NCBI GenBank assembly: GCA_036245525.1
Contig: BTPG01000003.1
Location: 137,737,082 to 137,801,081 of the forward strand
DNA length: 64,000 nt
Direction: 5' to 3'
Source of the DNA: Semisulcospira habei
Lineage: Eukaryota > Mollusca > Gastropoda > Semisulcospiridae
In this document: positions 1 to 8,802 of the stretch, piece after piece
Layout of the letters: the number at the start of each line of letters is the position of its first letter
Position numbering within the stretch: the first letter of the stretch is position 1
Notes under the pieces: model-generated
What the model was told of the DNA's origin: nothing
Database searches by the model: none
Seen by the model: only the letters and a program-made list of their open reading frames with translations
Made by a program: the position numbers and the translations under genes

Positions 1-469
1 TGAATTAAAATGCCCTCAACCGTTGTGAATCCCGGTTAAAAATTTTAATTTACAAAAATGAAAAAGGTACACAAGACTGTAACATGGAGAAAAGATGGTT
101 AATAAAACCAGAGTGAACTACCGTGAGTGCAATATAAAGTCAAATTTTGCATGAAACAAAGATAGACAAACTGTGTCTATGACAGTATAAAATTACAATA
201 CCCAACATTTACAATTCATCCCCCTAAAAACATGAAACCTTGTAGGGGTAAACCCTCTATCTAGAGGTTAACCTTCACACACCCAAAATATGAGAACACA
301 CAGAACTGGCCTACTAACACCATGCTAACACACAAGAGAGTTATTTTACAGAAACCAACAACATTAAGCAGAGAACATGTAAGAAAAATTCACAGTACTT
401 ACAATCATCTCCTGCTGACCAGGCGCAACAGACCCAGGAGCCTATAAGACATACAACAAACACCCTCCC
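1..469. other. Unannotated AT-rich sequence
   Basis: No coding signal, RNA gene or recognisable repeat was seen. If the WNK gene continues to the left, this stretch is intron of that gene. Confidence 0.5.
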
Positions 470-1150
470 CTCATGAGTTTTCTCAAAATGCATGCATTTT
501 TCACAAATTTATCAATCCTCCATGACCCTTGACCGTAAGAGGGGTTGACTAAATTAGTATTCATAGAGAGGTGTTATCATCAGCTACTTTTATGCCAAAT
601 TTGATTGAAAAGTTTGTTAAAGAAAACTTCAATAAAAACTACAATTCTATCAAAAACTTGCATTTTTCAAACACTTGCTGACCGCCTGTGACCCTTGACC
701 TTTCTGAGGGGTCATCCAAATTAGTATACATATAAAGGGCCTTACAATCGGGTAGCTCCGTACCAAGTTTGTGCTTGAAGTAGAAAATAGTGTTCAAGAA
801 AAAAACAGCTTTTGCCCAAAATATGTCTATTTTTTTTTTACCTATTTCTGGAGTGCCGCAATGACCCCTTGACCTTTACAAGGGGACCACTAAATTAGCA
901 TGCACAGAAAGGTGTTATCATCAGCTACCTTTGTGGCAAATCTGACTGAAAAGTTGGAAAAACTGAAACTGGTATGTTCAGAAAAATTTTGCCACAAAGT
1001 AACCTTCGGCCAAGTTCAAAGACTCGGGGTTGAATAGTCTCTGAGAAAATGCCAATGTTAAAGTTTACCACAGAAAACAGACACCGTGAGAAAATACCAA
1101 TTTTAAAGTTTACCACAGAAAACAGACGCCGGACGACAGGCGCCGGATGG
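470..1150 (+). repeat. TGACC-type multi-unit dispersed repeat, copy 1
   Basis: Three to four degenerate units of about 150-180 bp each contain TGACCCTTGACC, then GGGGTCATCCAAATTAGTAT, then a CCAAGTTTG segment. The block ends in TTTACCACAGAAAACAGACG. Near the end a 45-bp unit is tandemly duplicated (1042-1086 and 1087-1131). The same block recurs near 9.1-10.1 kb and 17.9-18.35 kb. Repeats of this general style, with TGACCTTGACCTTT units ending in an ACGGACGGACGCCGG-like tail, are common in molluscan genomes. No protein is encoded. Confidence 0.75.
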
Positions 1151-1765
1151 CCCATTTTTGCCATCACACACAGAACCCCAAAATTGTATTATTAGTATTA
1201 TGAATACTGTTGAAATAAAATTATACTTATGATATTTTATTATTATTTTGTGCATGCAGCTACCTGTTCTGTTAATAATGAAAATTAGATTAAACAGCTG
1301 CAAGTTAAATCCTGCGTGCTTAAGTGAAAACACATACATTCACCAAACATAAACACAGCACTTGTCTGTGATTTCTGACTACAGTGAATTGTAATATTTA
1401 GCGAAATGGGTAACAGTTGAAAGTTTTGGATTTCAGGACAATTTTGCCAGATTTCTGCCCCCCTTCGCACCCTTCACCCCCCCTGGAAAAAAACAATAAT
1501 TGTTTCCTTTTATTCCTCAAGGAAAATGAAGTTAAGTAACAAAATCAGGCACCAATTAAAACACACACACAAACAGCCACAGAGAAAATCAAGTTTTAAA
1601 TGCCAATGTCTGATTTTGATATCTGTAGCAGCTGGATGGAAAACTCTTGTAGATTGTACTCTACATCAAAGCAAGAATATATCATATGAAGACTGCACAC
1701 ACCGACCGAGTTCTTTACTTTTAAGACACTGACCATTCTGTCAGCTTCTGTTATGTCTCTGCAAA
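1151..1765. other. Unannotated sequence left of DIRS element A
   Basis: No convincing exon, RNA or repeat. The short open frames here have no domain similarity that I recognise. Confidence 0.4.
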
Positions 1766-2035
1766 AATGTATTTTTCTTTAAAATAAATTTTTTCGAAAA
1801 ATACTTACCGATGGTATTACTGATAGGAAGACATATTTAGCCGGTCAATTTCAGCCTCCAAAATTGGTGTGTGTTGCTACACAACCACGGACGTAACTCT
1901 AGCAAGCAGCTACCCATTCCCATGAGTGACCTCCCTAGCCTCCGGATAGCCTCCCTTCTCAATCTCGCGAGAGTCCATTATTACCAGTTCTATCTTAGCA
2001 GACAGACGGCAAGCGGGGAAGGTGGGAGGGAAATT
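1766..2035. repeat. Left inverted terminal repeat of DIRS element A
   Basis: The sequence from AATGTATTTTTCTTT through CTCGCGAGAGTCC is the reverse complement, with scattered mismatches, of the right end at about 8225-8418. It is also about 90 percent alike by eye to the left end of DIRS element B at 20645-20880. Confidence 0.85.
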
Positions 2036-2038
2036 TGA

Positions 2039-2136
2039 GTAATACCACCGGTAAGTATTTTTTGAAAAAATTTATTTTAAACAAAAATACATTCGTTTCT
2101 TCAAAAACGTTACCGATGGTATTATTGATAGGAAGA
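2039..2136. repeat. Internal complementary region (circle-junction copy) of DIRS element A
   Basis: The first half (2039-2092) is the reverse complement of the outermost left end (1766-1820). The second half (2093-2136) has the form of the reverse complement of a DIRS right end such as that of element B. This joined arrangement is the hallmark of DIRS elements and is used as template to complete the ends on a circular intermediate. Confidence 0.8.
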
Positions 2137-2242
2137 ATGGCGAAGAGGAGGAGGGTGCCGCCACAAAACTCAACCTTGGGGCAACTGCTTAGCTAGGTCC
2201 CCGCAAAGGAACACTCCCGACAATTTCAGTTAAGTATTACCT

Positions 2243-3329
2243 ATGGCGCATCCAGTGCCGGGAAGGAGTGTTGATCCAGTGGAACGGGGCGACCAGGAGG
2301 AGGACCGCGTTGCACCCCCGGAGCTTCTGAATAATCTTGGGAATCAGAACCGTGGGGGGATAGACGTAGGCCACGAGGCCGTCCCAAGGAAGAGACAGGG
2401 CATCCACTCCCCACACGGAATGGGAGACACAAAGACTGGCAGTTGTCTGTTCCACCTCGTCGCAAATAGATCGATGGAGGGAGTCTCCCAGTGGGCACAT
2501 ATCATCTTGAAAATCTCCGGACTGAGGGACCATTCATTGCATTCGTTGTGGAGAGGTTGGCCCCGACGGGACAAGGAGTCCGCTAACACATTTAGATGTC
2601 CGGAATGTGGCGAGCCCTGATAGAAATCCCGCGATCCCGACACCAAAGCATCATCTGGTACAGGAGTATGCAGAGAGGAGGAGATCGTGTCCCTCCCAAC
2701 TTCTGGATGTAAGAGACTACTGTCGAGTTGTCGGACAGCACTAACACGTCCAGGCCCTGGAGACGAAGTTCCCAATGACGGAGCGCCAACCAGACAGCCT
2801 GTAGCTCCAGCCAATTTATGTGCTTGGCGGCCACTGTCCCGAAATCGAAGCAAAACTCGGCAGGAAATGAGCGCCCCAACCCGAGCGGCTGGCGTCGGTG
2901 CAAAGGGAAAGCTGAGGAAGGGGGGAGGACAGAGGAACACCCGTCCGAAGCCACTCTGGGTCCATCCAACGGAGGAGGTGGGACCTGAGAAAGCGCCGAG
3001 ACGATGAGTGGACCGGGACATGGAAGTAAGCGTCCGTGAGATTGAGACTGATAGCAAAGTCGAGAGGTTGGACGGCGGCCCGAAGCGCCCGCGCCGTCTC
3101 CATGTGGAAGGGGGGAGCCGAAATAAACTTGTTGAGCGCCAATATGATTGGACGCCACCGGCCGCCTGGTTTGGGCACGATGAAGAGGCGACTGTAGAAA
3201 GCAGGCGAGTCGTGACGCGTCACCAGTTCCGTCGCAGCTTTCCTGAGGAGATCCGCAATCTCCAGCCGAAGAGCGGCCGCCTTGAGCGGGTCTGCCGGTG
3301 ACTGAGTCCACAAGGGCGAGCGGCGGAGC

Positions 3330-3371
<42 letters not shown>

Positions 3372-3442
3372 GAAAAGTCAGGCGCAGACCGTCCGAAACG
3401 GCAGAATGTATCCAAGGGTCGTCTGGCAGCAGCGACCGCCAC
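2243..3442 (-). pseudogene. DIRS RT / RNase H / Dam-like polyprotein, deleted remnant
   Basis: On the minus strand the first part (3442-2816) holds the RT fingers (SPAFYSRLFIVPKPGGRWRP, then ALNKF and the ISLNLTDAYFHVPV strand). It jumps directly from SSRRFLR to a segment equivalent to the RNase H start (LSLCTDASRSGWGAHFLP). Compared with element B, roughly 170-200 residues including the YLDD catalytic box are absent. RNase H then continues in overlapping frames with ELQAVWLAL, LSDNSTVVSYI and the [11 protein letters not shown] box. It is followed by IDLFATRWNRQLPVFVSP, the start of the Dam-like methyltransferase domain reported for DIRS elements. The recombinase gene that follows in element B is absent: the frame runs straight into the 3' terminal region near 2265. 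A (TG)n microsatellite at 3333-3371 interrupts the N-terminal part. Confidence 0.75.
3333..3371. repeat. (TG)n microsatellite
   Basis: About nineteen uninterrupted TG units, lying inside the DIRS RT frame and encoding a Thr-His run on the minus strand. Confidence 0.95.
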
Positions 3443-3523
3443 TCGGCGCTGTGCAGAGCTAACCTCCCGCCGACTGGGGACCCAAAAGGTGTCAGCGGGG
3501 ATGGAGATGGGGGAGCGTCATTG

Positions 3524-4511
3524 CAGTGTTGATTCTAGGATTTCAGAAAAGTGAGCCCAAAGGCTCCCTCTAATCAAAAAAGGGAGCCCCTCAAGGTGTA
3601 AAAGGGCGGCCCTCAAATCGCATTGCACTGCTTACTTTAAAACGACATATATACACACATTCATACATACATACAGTATTTTTTCTATATATTTTACATA
3701 TATATTTTTCTATATATTTTACAGTACAATTCTGCCATCGCTAGCCTCACCTATCTGGTTTGTGAGTATACATACAGTGGATTCCGCTTAACACGAATTT
3801 CTGGGGACACGGCGGAAAATCACTTCGTGTTAACCGTATTTCGTGTTAACCAATATGGCCTCAAAATTGATCACGGCCCTCAAGGAGAAAGTGTGTAAGA
3901 CGTGTGCGTGAATGAGTACCAGGTTAAAAGTGCACGACCTTATCGTACTTTCTATGCATACCTTCAGCTCGCTAGCACAAGGAAACGTGTACAGCTCGAG
4001 TATTTAATGTAAATCCATCAGGTAAAATCCATACTAAGTTACAATCCTCAGGTAAAAGCAACACAGGCTGAAGTACAATCCCGCATCGGTAAAAGGGTTG
4101 TGTTGGTACACGAATGATACAACATGAATACAGTACAGAAATGCTAGCCAATGAGAAGACAGATTACAACAGCCGAAGGCTATTCAGCCAATCACAGACT
4201 AGAGTTCGCTCTGATCTGTCATGTGTATTTCCACAGCGTGAGAGCGACACGTGAATTGGTTTTCTGTGAATGGAATCTGTGTTCGTGTTAAACAGGTGAA
4301 TAATAGTGAAATTGCCCTGGCTCGACTCAGGCCACACTGCACCAAGACGCTCGAGCAGGCTTTTACGCAGCAGCGGTGCGGCCGCGCTGGTCATGCAAAA
4401 AAGCGTCCAGTTTATTTTTTCTGCGATTCTTCGGCCGCGCTATCGGTGTTTTTTTGCGATTTGGAGAATATTGCGAGAAATCGCGCAAAACGCGCTCTAG
4501 AATCAACACTG
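3524..4511. mobile_element. Non-autonomous hAT-like DNA transposon inserted in DIRS element A
   Basis: The two ends are inverted copies beginning CAGTGTTGATTCTAG (3524-3538 and complement of 4497-4511), flanked by the direct repeat TCATTG (3518-3523 and 4512-4517). A CARNG terminus suits the hAT superfamily, where 5-8-bp target duplications are usual; 6 bp fits some clades. No transposase is encoded in the 988 bp. An internal start near 3778 (CAGTGGATTCCGCTTAACAC) resembles a Tigger/pogo-type terminus, so this may itself be nested. The insertion separates gag from RT. Confidence 0.75.
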
Positions 4512-5620
4512 TCATTGGATCCGGCCACGCCCGGGCCGCCGAGAACGTCGGGCCAGGCGGAGGCGGTAGAGGACTGGGCTGCGAGGGGACGACTGAACTG
4601 TGGCTGTCGACCAAACCGAGACGAGGGTCCGGCGGGGGGACGGAAGGTGGGTCTGGGAAACTGCAGGGCGTGACCCCCTGACCTGCGGTTTGGAGGAAAG
4701 CGACGGCGGTCACTTCTAGGAGCGCTGGGCCACAGGTCCTTGGAGGATTCCCGCACCCGCTGCCAAGTCGGGCCAAAGAGGTTCGACCCACCAATGGGGG
4801 CCTGGCGGAGCTGCGTCTTAACAGATGGGGGTAAGCCTGGGCAAGAACGAAGAAGGCTGTCGCGACGCATTAAATCACAATTAACCGCGCCCGTTAAGGC
4901 GTTGGAAGAGGCGTGGTAAGCTGCCCGATTTGCCACTGTAGCAATGGTGCGAATATCCTCCAATTGGGAAACGCTGGAGCGCCAGCCCGTGTCGCCAGTT
5001 CCAGAAAACCGGTACATGCGAGCACATTTCGAATGTGAACCGCCGTAGTATCCAGGCCGGGAGGCAAGATACGCCGAACTGCCGCCCACAAAGGCTTCCG
5101 CGTCCAAATCCACGGACGGAAGGGGACAGAGGAAGTAGGGCGAGTGTCCATTATACCAGCGCTGCCGAAAAGTAAGATCGAAGTCCTCCAACCAACGAAA
5201 ATCCGAGAAAAAATGCTTGTCGCCAAGAAGTCCCTGTCCGAGATGCGTATTAAAGGCCTCCGTAATGTCGCGAAAACCGGGTGGTTGAGGGAGCGACTTA
5301 AAACGTTTGGGCTGAAGGTGGGCATCCACGAGAGCCGAAGACTTTCGCTTGATGGGAGGGGACGAAGGGCATACGTCCCGAGGAAGGAAGCTGGAAATCA
5401 GTCTAGAAGCCAAGTCTAAGGCCGCACACACATCGGACCCCAGAGCGCCACGGGCGGAAGGGGAAAGGGCCGCTACGTCATGTTCAGAAGAGTAAGAGTG
5501 ATCGCCAAGAGACCACACGGCTGAAGCGGAGTCTTCCGGGTGCAAGCTAAGAACGTCATCAGGGGAGGCCACATTCGGATGAACGCTCGAGTGCGGGGAA
5601 GGAGACCGGTAGGCAAGCAA
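4412..5620 (-). CDS. DIRS gag-like ORF1 protein, C-terminal part extended by transposon sequence
   Basis: Open frame of 402 codons. It has a Ser/Pro-rich start, a basic stretch (PPIKRKSSALVDAHLQPKRF), a conserved central part (FRWLEDFDLTFRQRWYNGHS, SKCARMYRFSGTGD, ANRAAYHASSNALTGAVNCD) and an Arg/Pro-rich tail. The central part is recognisably shared with the broken gag of element B ([40 protein letters not shown]), which is how it is assigned. Gag proteins of such elements are thought to package RNA. The last 34 or so residues, from about NDSVDSR onward, are encoded by the end of the inserted hAT-like transposon and are not native. The upstream part of ORF1 is in other frames, so the natural start is uncertain. 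Confidence 0.7.
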   Translation of the reverse strand: MLAYRSPSPHSSVHPNVASPDDVLSLHPEDSASAVWSLGDHSYSSEHDVAALSPSARGALGSDVCAALDLASRLISSFLPRDVCPSSPPIKRKSSALVDAHLQPKRFKSLPQPPGFRDITEAFNTHLGQGLLGDKHFFSDFRWLEDFDLTFRQRWYNGHSPYFLCPLPSVDLDAEAFVGGSSAYLASRPGYYGGSHSKCARMYRFSGTGDTGWRSSVSQLEDIRTIATVANRAAYHASSNALTGAVNCDLMRRDSLLRSCPGLPPSVKTQLRQAPIGGSNLFGPTWQRVRESSKDLWPSAPRSDRRRFPPNRRSGGHALQFPRPTFRPPAGPSSRFGRQPQFSRPLAAQSSTASAWPDVLGGPGVAGSNDSVDSRARFARFLAIFSKSQKNTDSAAEESQKK

Positions 5621-6129
5621 AGAGGATGCTCGGGAAGGGGAGAAAGCCGACGGAGGTTGGCAACGTAGAGAGGGATCGGGTCCGGAAGGACGCGAGCCCC
5701 CCCCCTAGTCAACTGAACAACAGGAGTCAACTGCAGAATGCGCAAGATGCGAGCGAGAACAACGATGGTCCCGCGAAGAAATACGTGAAGACGGGACAAA
5801 GCGGGGAGAGGAAGTCCTCCGAGTACGACGAGACGTGGAAAGTCGGTGGCGCGAGCGGGACAAACGGTCCCGAGAGGAAGAGCGCCGAACCGAGGAAGCC
5901 AAAGTACGGTCCAAAGAAGGAGGCCGTAAGGCCGTCGCGCCCCCGCGGGCCGAGGCGGAAAAACGAAAATGGCGAGTGTCCGGGGGGAGAGGGCGACCGA
6001 AGATGCCGAGGCGCGGTACTCGTCGCAGAAGGACGAATGATAGACAATAAAGGTTGTGTACTCACGTGTGTGCTCGCTAACGGTGGGCGGTCGCGTGGCC
6101 GCTGTGCACAAGGGCGCCTCTCACCTTGG

Positions 6130-6729
6130 TCATGACGTCCCTGCCAACGGTGATAAGATCGGGCGCAGAGCAAGTGGCTGTTCCGAGTGACTCAAGGACA
6201 CCACGATGTCCGACAACGCACGCCGTGGGCCGGTGATGGCAGAAGGCGTAGCAGCAGTAATGGTGTTCCTGACGGACAGACTACACGGCTGCAAGCGTGG
6301 GTCCTGGGGGTTAGCGGGTCGTTCCCTGCGGTAAAAGCCCCACAACTGCGACCATTGAAGTTCCCGCCACGAGGCACACATGTTGCAAGTCCGAGAAGAG
6401 GAGCATCCAGAACACGGAAGGCAGATAGAATGATTATCAGTGGGCCATTGAAAATCCTTACAACGCCGGCACGTCTGAACTTGCATTCTGTAACAAACAG
6501 AATAAAGGTACGGCGTAAAAGGAACACCGGTAACGGTCACGATGTCAGAACACGAAACGCGCTGAGAATTTTTGTTTGATACGAAGCAAAGAAAGATCCA
6601 CAGATCAATGCCGCTTCCTGTCCGGAAAACTCTGGGACTCCGGGCTATGATAGTATCCAAGACCGAACTTCTACACACTAAGAAAGGCCGAAAAAGAAAT
6701 CCACAGAAGGGAGCCGTTTGGGCTGACAA
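6130..6729 (-). pseudogene. N-terminal part of DIRS gag with CxxC zinc motif (second element)
   Basis: The frame carries C-x2-C-x12-C-x2-C-x2-C (CRRCKDFQWPTD then CLPCSGC) followed by CNMCASWRELQWSQLWGFYRR. The same motif occurs at 7555-8124 and 25920-26213, each time just inside a DIRS right terminus, so it marks the start of ORF1. It probably binds zinc. Its own terminus is the repeat at about 6740-6955. The frame stops before joining the gag segment at 5620. Confidence 0.65.
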
Positions 6730-6739
6730 CCGACAAACC

Positions 6740-6955
6740 GGAAGCTAAGCGTGAAAACTGGCAACGGCTGCGCATGTGTCGTATAAGGTAAGGGAGACTA
6801 CTCAGTAAAGGGAAGTTATTCAGGGACGTTGGTACAGCTCACTTGAGGGTTCCCCGGTGGCGTTGCTGTACACAACGATCCCTGGGCTGAAATTGTTAGG
6901 CTAAGTGCTACTTCCATACAGTAATGCCATCGGTAATGTTTTTTGATGAAACAAA
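6740..6955. repeat. Divergent DIRS right terminus nested inside element A
   Basis: It matches the outer half of DIRS right ends (GGGCTGAAATTGTTAGGCTA, then CAGTAATGCCATCGGTAATG, then TTTTTTGATGAAACA) but is only moderately similar to the termini of elements A and B. No matching left terminus of this subtype was found in the window, so this is one end of a truncated or recombined element. Confidence 0.7.
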
Positions 6956-7417
6956 GAAGACTGCTCCCGTCCCAGGACAACAAGATCTTGGCTGTGGCGC
7001 AGAGGGGAAGGCAGAACAAAGGACGCAAATCAACCCATCCGAGAGGGGAGCGCCGCGGCCAACACACGACCGACAAATCGCAAGGAACAGGGTGGTCAAA
7101 TACTGTCCGTTTCCGAGGGCGACCACGAGATTGAACGTCCTGGGAGGAAGGTGAATCCAGCAGACGAGAGCGGCGCCGAGAGGTATGCTCGTCTGATCGA
7201 TAGATGTGCGGTGACCGGCTCTGAGCCAGTGCGCCCGTGCGCAAGGGGACACCGGAATCCCCGCAGCGCTGTGCAAAGAGTCGTGGTGCGACAACCTATG
7301 GCGACACTGAGGCGCAAAGGTGCAGGTGGGCAAGGCCACACCTGGCTGATCGGTAACCGCGCCAGGGTCTTTCGGGTGCCGGTGTCCCATCCCCCCGAGG
7401 GAGAGGGGGAAGTCGTT

Positions 7418-7505
7418 GCGAGTGACCTGTCTCCGTAGAGCGGGTGCGCGGGACTGATATACGCCGCGAGTGACCCGTCTCCGTAGAGCGGGTGCGCAGG
7501 ATGGA
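7418..7505. repeat. 48-bp tandem repeat in DIRS ORF1
   Basis: A unit containing GTCTCCGTAGAGCGGGTGCG occurs twice with a 48-bp period, and a degenerate third part follows. On the minus strand it encodes a repeated AHPLYGD-x-SLA peptide. Confidence 0.85.
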
Positions 7506-7554
7506 TAGTAAACGTCGCTCCATAGAGCGAGAATGTAATGGATCGGAAAAGCAC

Positions 7555-7594
7555 TTACCTCCCACAGCAGAAGGGACAGCGTCCGTCGCCTTGG

Positions 7595-7630
<36 letters not shown>

Positions 7631-8124
7631 TAGGAGAAGATAACCGTAAGGGTCCTGTCACCTGTAAGCGGGAGTGTAGTGTAAGGGAGCGAACGGAGTC
7701 TGGGGACCGAGAGTGCCTGGGCGAACCAGCAACTGCAGCCGAGTTGGGAGGGGCTGGTGGAACCAGAGCCGCAGAAGAAGGGCTGGGGCGCTGGCGACGA
7801 TAAAAACTCCACATCTGTGACCAACGGTCCTCGTCCCAAACGGAGCATATAGCGTTTTTCGTTATCAGAAGCGCAGCCCGAACAAGGAAGGCATCTAAGC
7901 TGTAAATCCGTCGGCCACTTGAAGTCGCCGCAGGCGGGACAAGTTCGTAGTTGGCTACTGCAACAAATCATGTAAACAAAGGATAACCGCGCGGGACTCG
8001 GGTCCATGAAGTCAAGTACACGACCGTTGCAAGTGACCGACGGAGACGAAGTCGAAAAGAAAGGCAAAAACGCCGTAATTCCACGGAAATTGCAACAGTA
8101 AGCTGTAATTGCCGGGCAAGACAA
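7555..8124 (-). pseudogene. N-terminal part of DIRS gag with CxxC zinc motif (outer element A)
   Basis: The frame has CPACGDFKWPTD then CLPCSGCAS, the C-x2-C-x12-C-x2-C-x2-C pattern seen in the other two DIRS ORF1 starts. It lies directly inside the right terminal repeat (8225-8418). Downstream it runs into a proline run encoded by a 33-nt poly-G/C tract and is then cut off by the second DIRS terminus at 6955. Confidence 0.65.
7597..7629. repeat. 33-nt poly-G tract
   Basis: Thirty-three consecutive G residues, the longest of about twelve G or C runs of 10 nt or more in the window. Confidence 0.95.
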
Positions 8125-8224
8125 TGTCCAAGGCCTTACTTGGCCATCGGGAGAAGATCTAAACCGACAAGAAAGAACGAAGAAGACGAGGAAACACGGA
8201 GACCAAAATAACTGAACCGAACAA

Positions 8225-8418
8225 AATAGCAGCTAAGTATATAACTGGTAATAACGGACTCTCGCGAGATTGAGAAGGGAGGCTATCCGTAGGATAGGGA
8301 GGTCACTCAGGTGATTGGGTAGCTGCTTGCTAGAGTTACGTCCCTGGTTGTGTAGCAACACACAACAATTTTGGAGGCTGAAATTGACAGGCTAAGTATG
8401 TCTTCCTATCAGTAATAC
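8225..8418. repeat. Right inverted terminal repeat of DIRS element A
   Basis: Reverse complement of 1801-2030 with mismatches, including CTCGCGAGATTGAGAAGGGA and GCTTGCTAGAGTTACGTCCC. It ends at CAGTAATAC and lacks the outermost bases (CATCGGTAACG onward) present in element B, so the right end is truncated. Confidence 0.85.
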
Positions 8419-8734
8419 GTAACTGCCTATGCATGCATTGTTGACACTTCCATCCACTTTTGGGGAGAATCTGAGCCCTCCGCCATGACAGACTGGGCCA
8501 ATTATCGAGACATTAAAACGACTGCATGTAAATAACACTGCTTCTTCAATTAACTTTCATTATGGATACGTGAGAACATGGACTGGATACATGATTCCAC
8601 ATAAACATGGATCAACATAACAAATGTAACTTTCCGTTTGAAAAGGAAAATTCCAGAAGTTACGAACTTAACATTTCCATAATTCCAGGTTTCTGGCAGC
8701 CAACTTTCACCCATGGAGCTACAGTGGAGGTTAC

Positions 8735-8802
8735 CTGCTGAGTTCCATCTGTAGGCTGCAGTGCCATTGTGCCAGGAGGAGAATCCACTTTGTCTTTTCC
8801 AC
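8735..8802 (-). CDS. WNK: WNK exon 9 (candidate 68-nt exon)
   Basis: A TTGACAG acceptor precedes 8802 and a CAG-GTAACC donor follows 8735. With the single G left by exon 8 it reads [23 protein letters not shown] (residues 709-731) and ends in phase 0. Support is the phase match, both splice sites and the Pro/Gln composition similar to exon 8. There is no family-level match, so it is less sure than the kinase exons. Confidence 0.55.

Larger units (their letters stand above)
1766..8418 (-). mobile_element. Composite, internally deleted DIRS-type retrotransposon (element A)
   Basis: DIRS elements are retrotransposons that integrate with a tyrosine recombinase and have inverted terminal repeats plus an internal complementary region (ICR). 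Here the left end (1766 to about 2035) is the inverted complement of the right end (about 8225-8418), and an ICR lies at 2039-2136. Genes read on the minus strand: gag-like protein, then a shortened RT/RNase H/Dam-like frame. The catalytic part of RT and the whole recombinase gene are missing, so the copy is non-autonomous. A hAT-like transposon (3524-4511) sits between gag and RT. A second, divergent DIRS right terminus lies inside at about 6740-6955, so the 3' and 5' parts probably come from two related elements. The right end stops short of the sequence the ICR predicts. Confidence 0.85.

Noticed and set aside
2243..3007. Plus-strand frames in DIRS element A
   Set aside because: Shadows of the minus-strand RT/RNase H genes in GC-rich sequence.
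7492..7803. Glycine-rich plus-strand frame around the poly-G tract
   Set aside because: The frame is open only because of the homopolymer; the real coding trace is gag on the minus strand.
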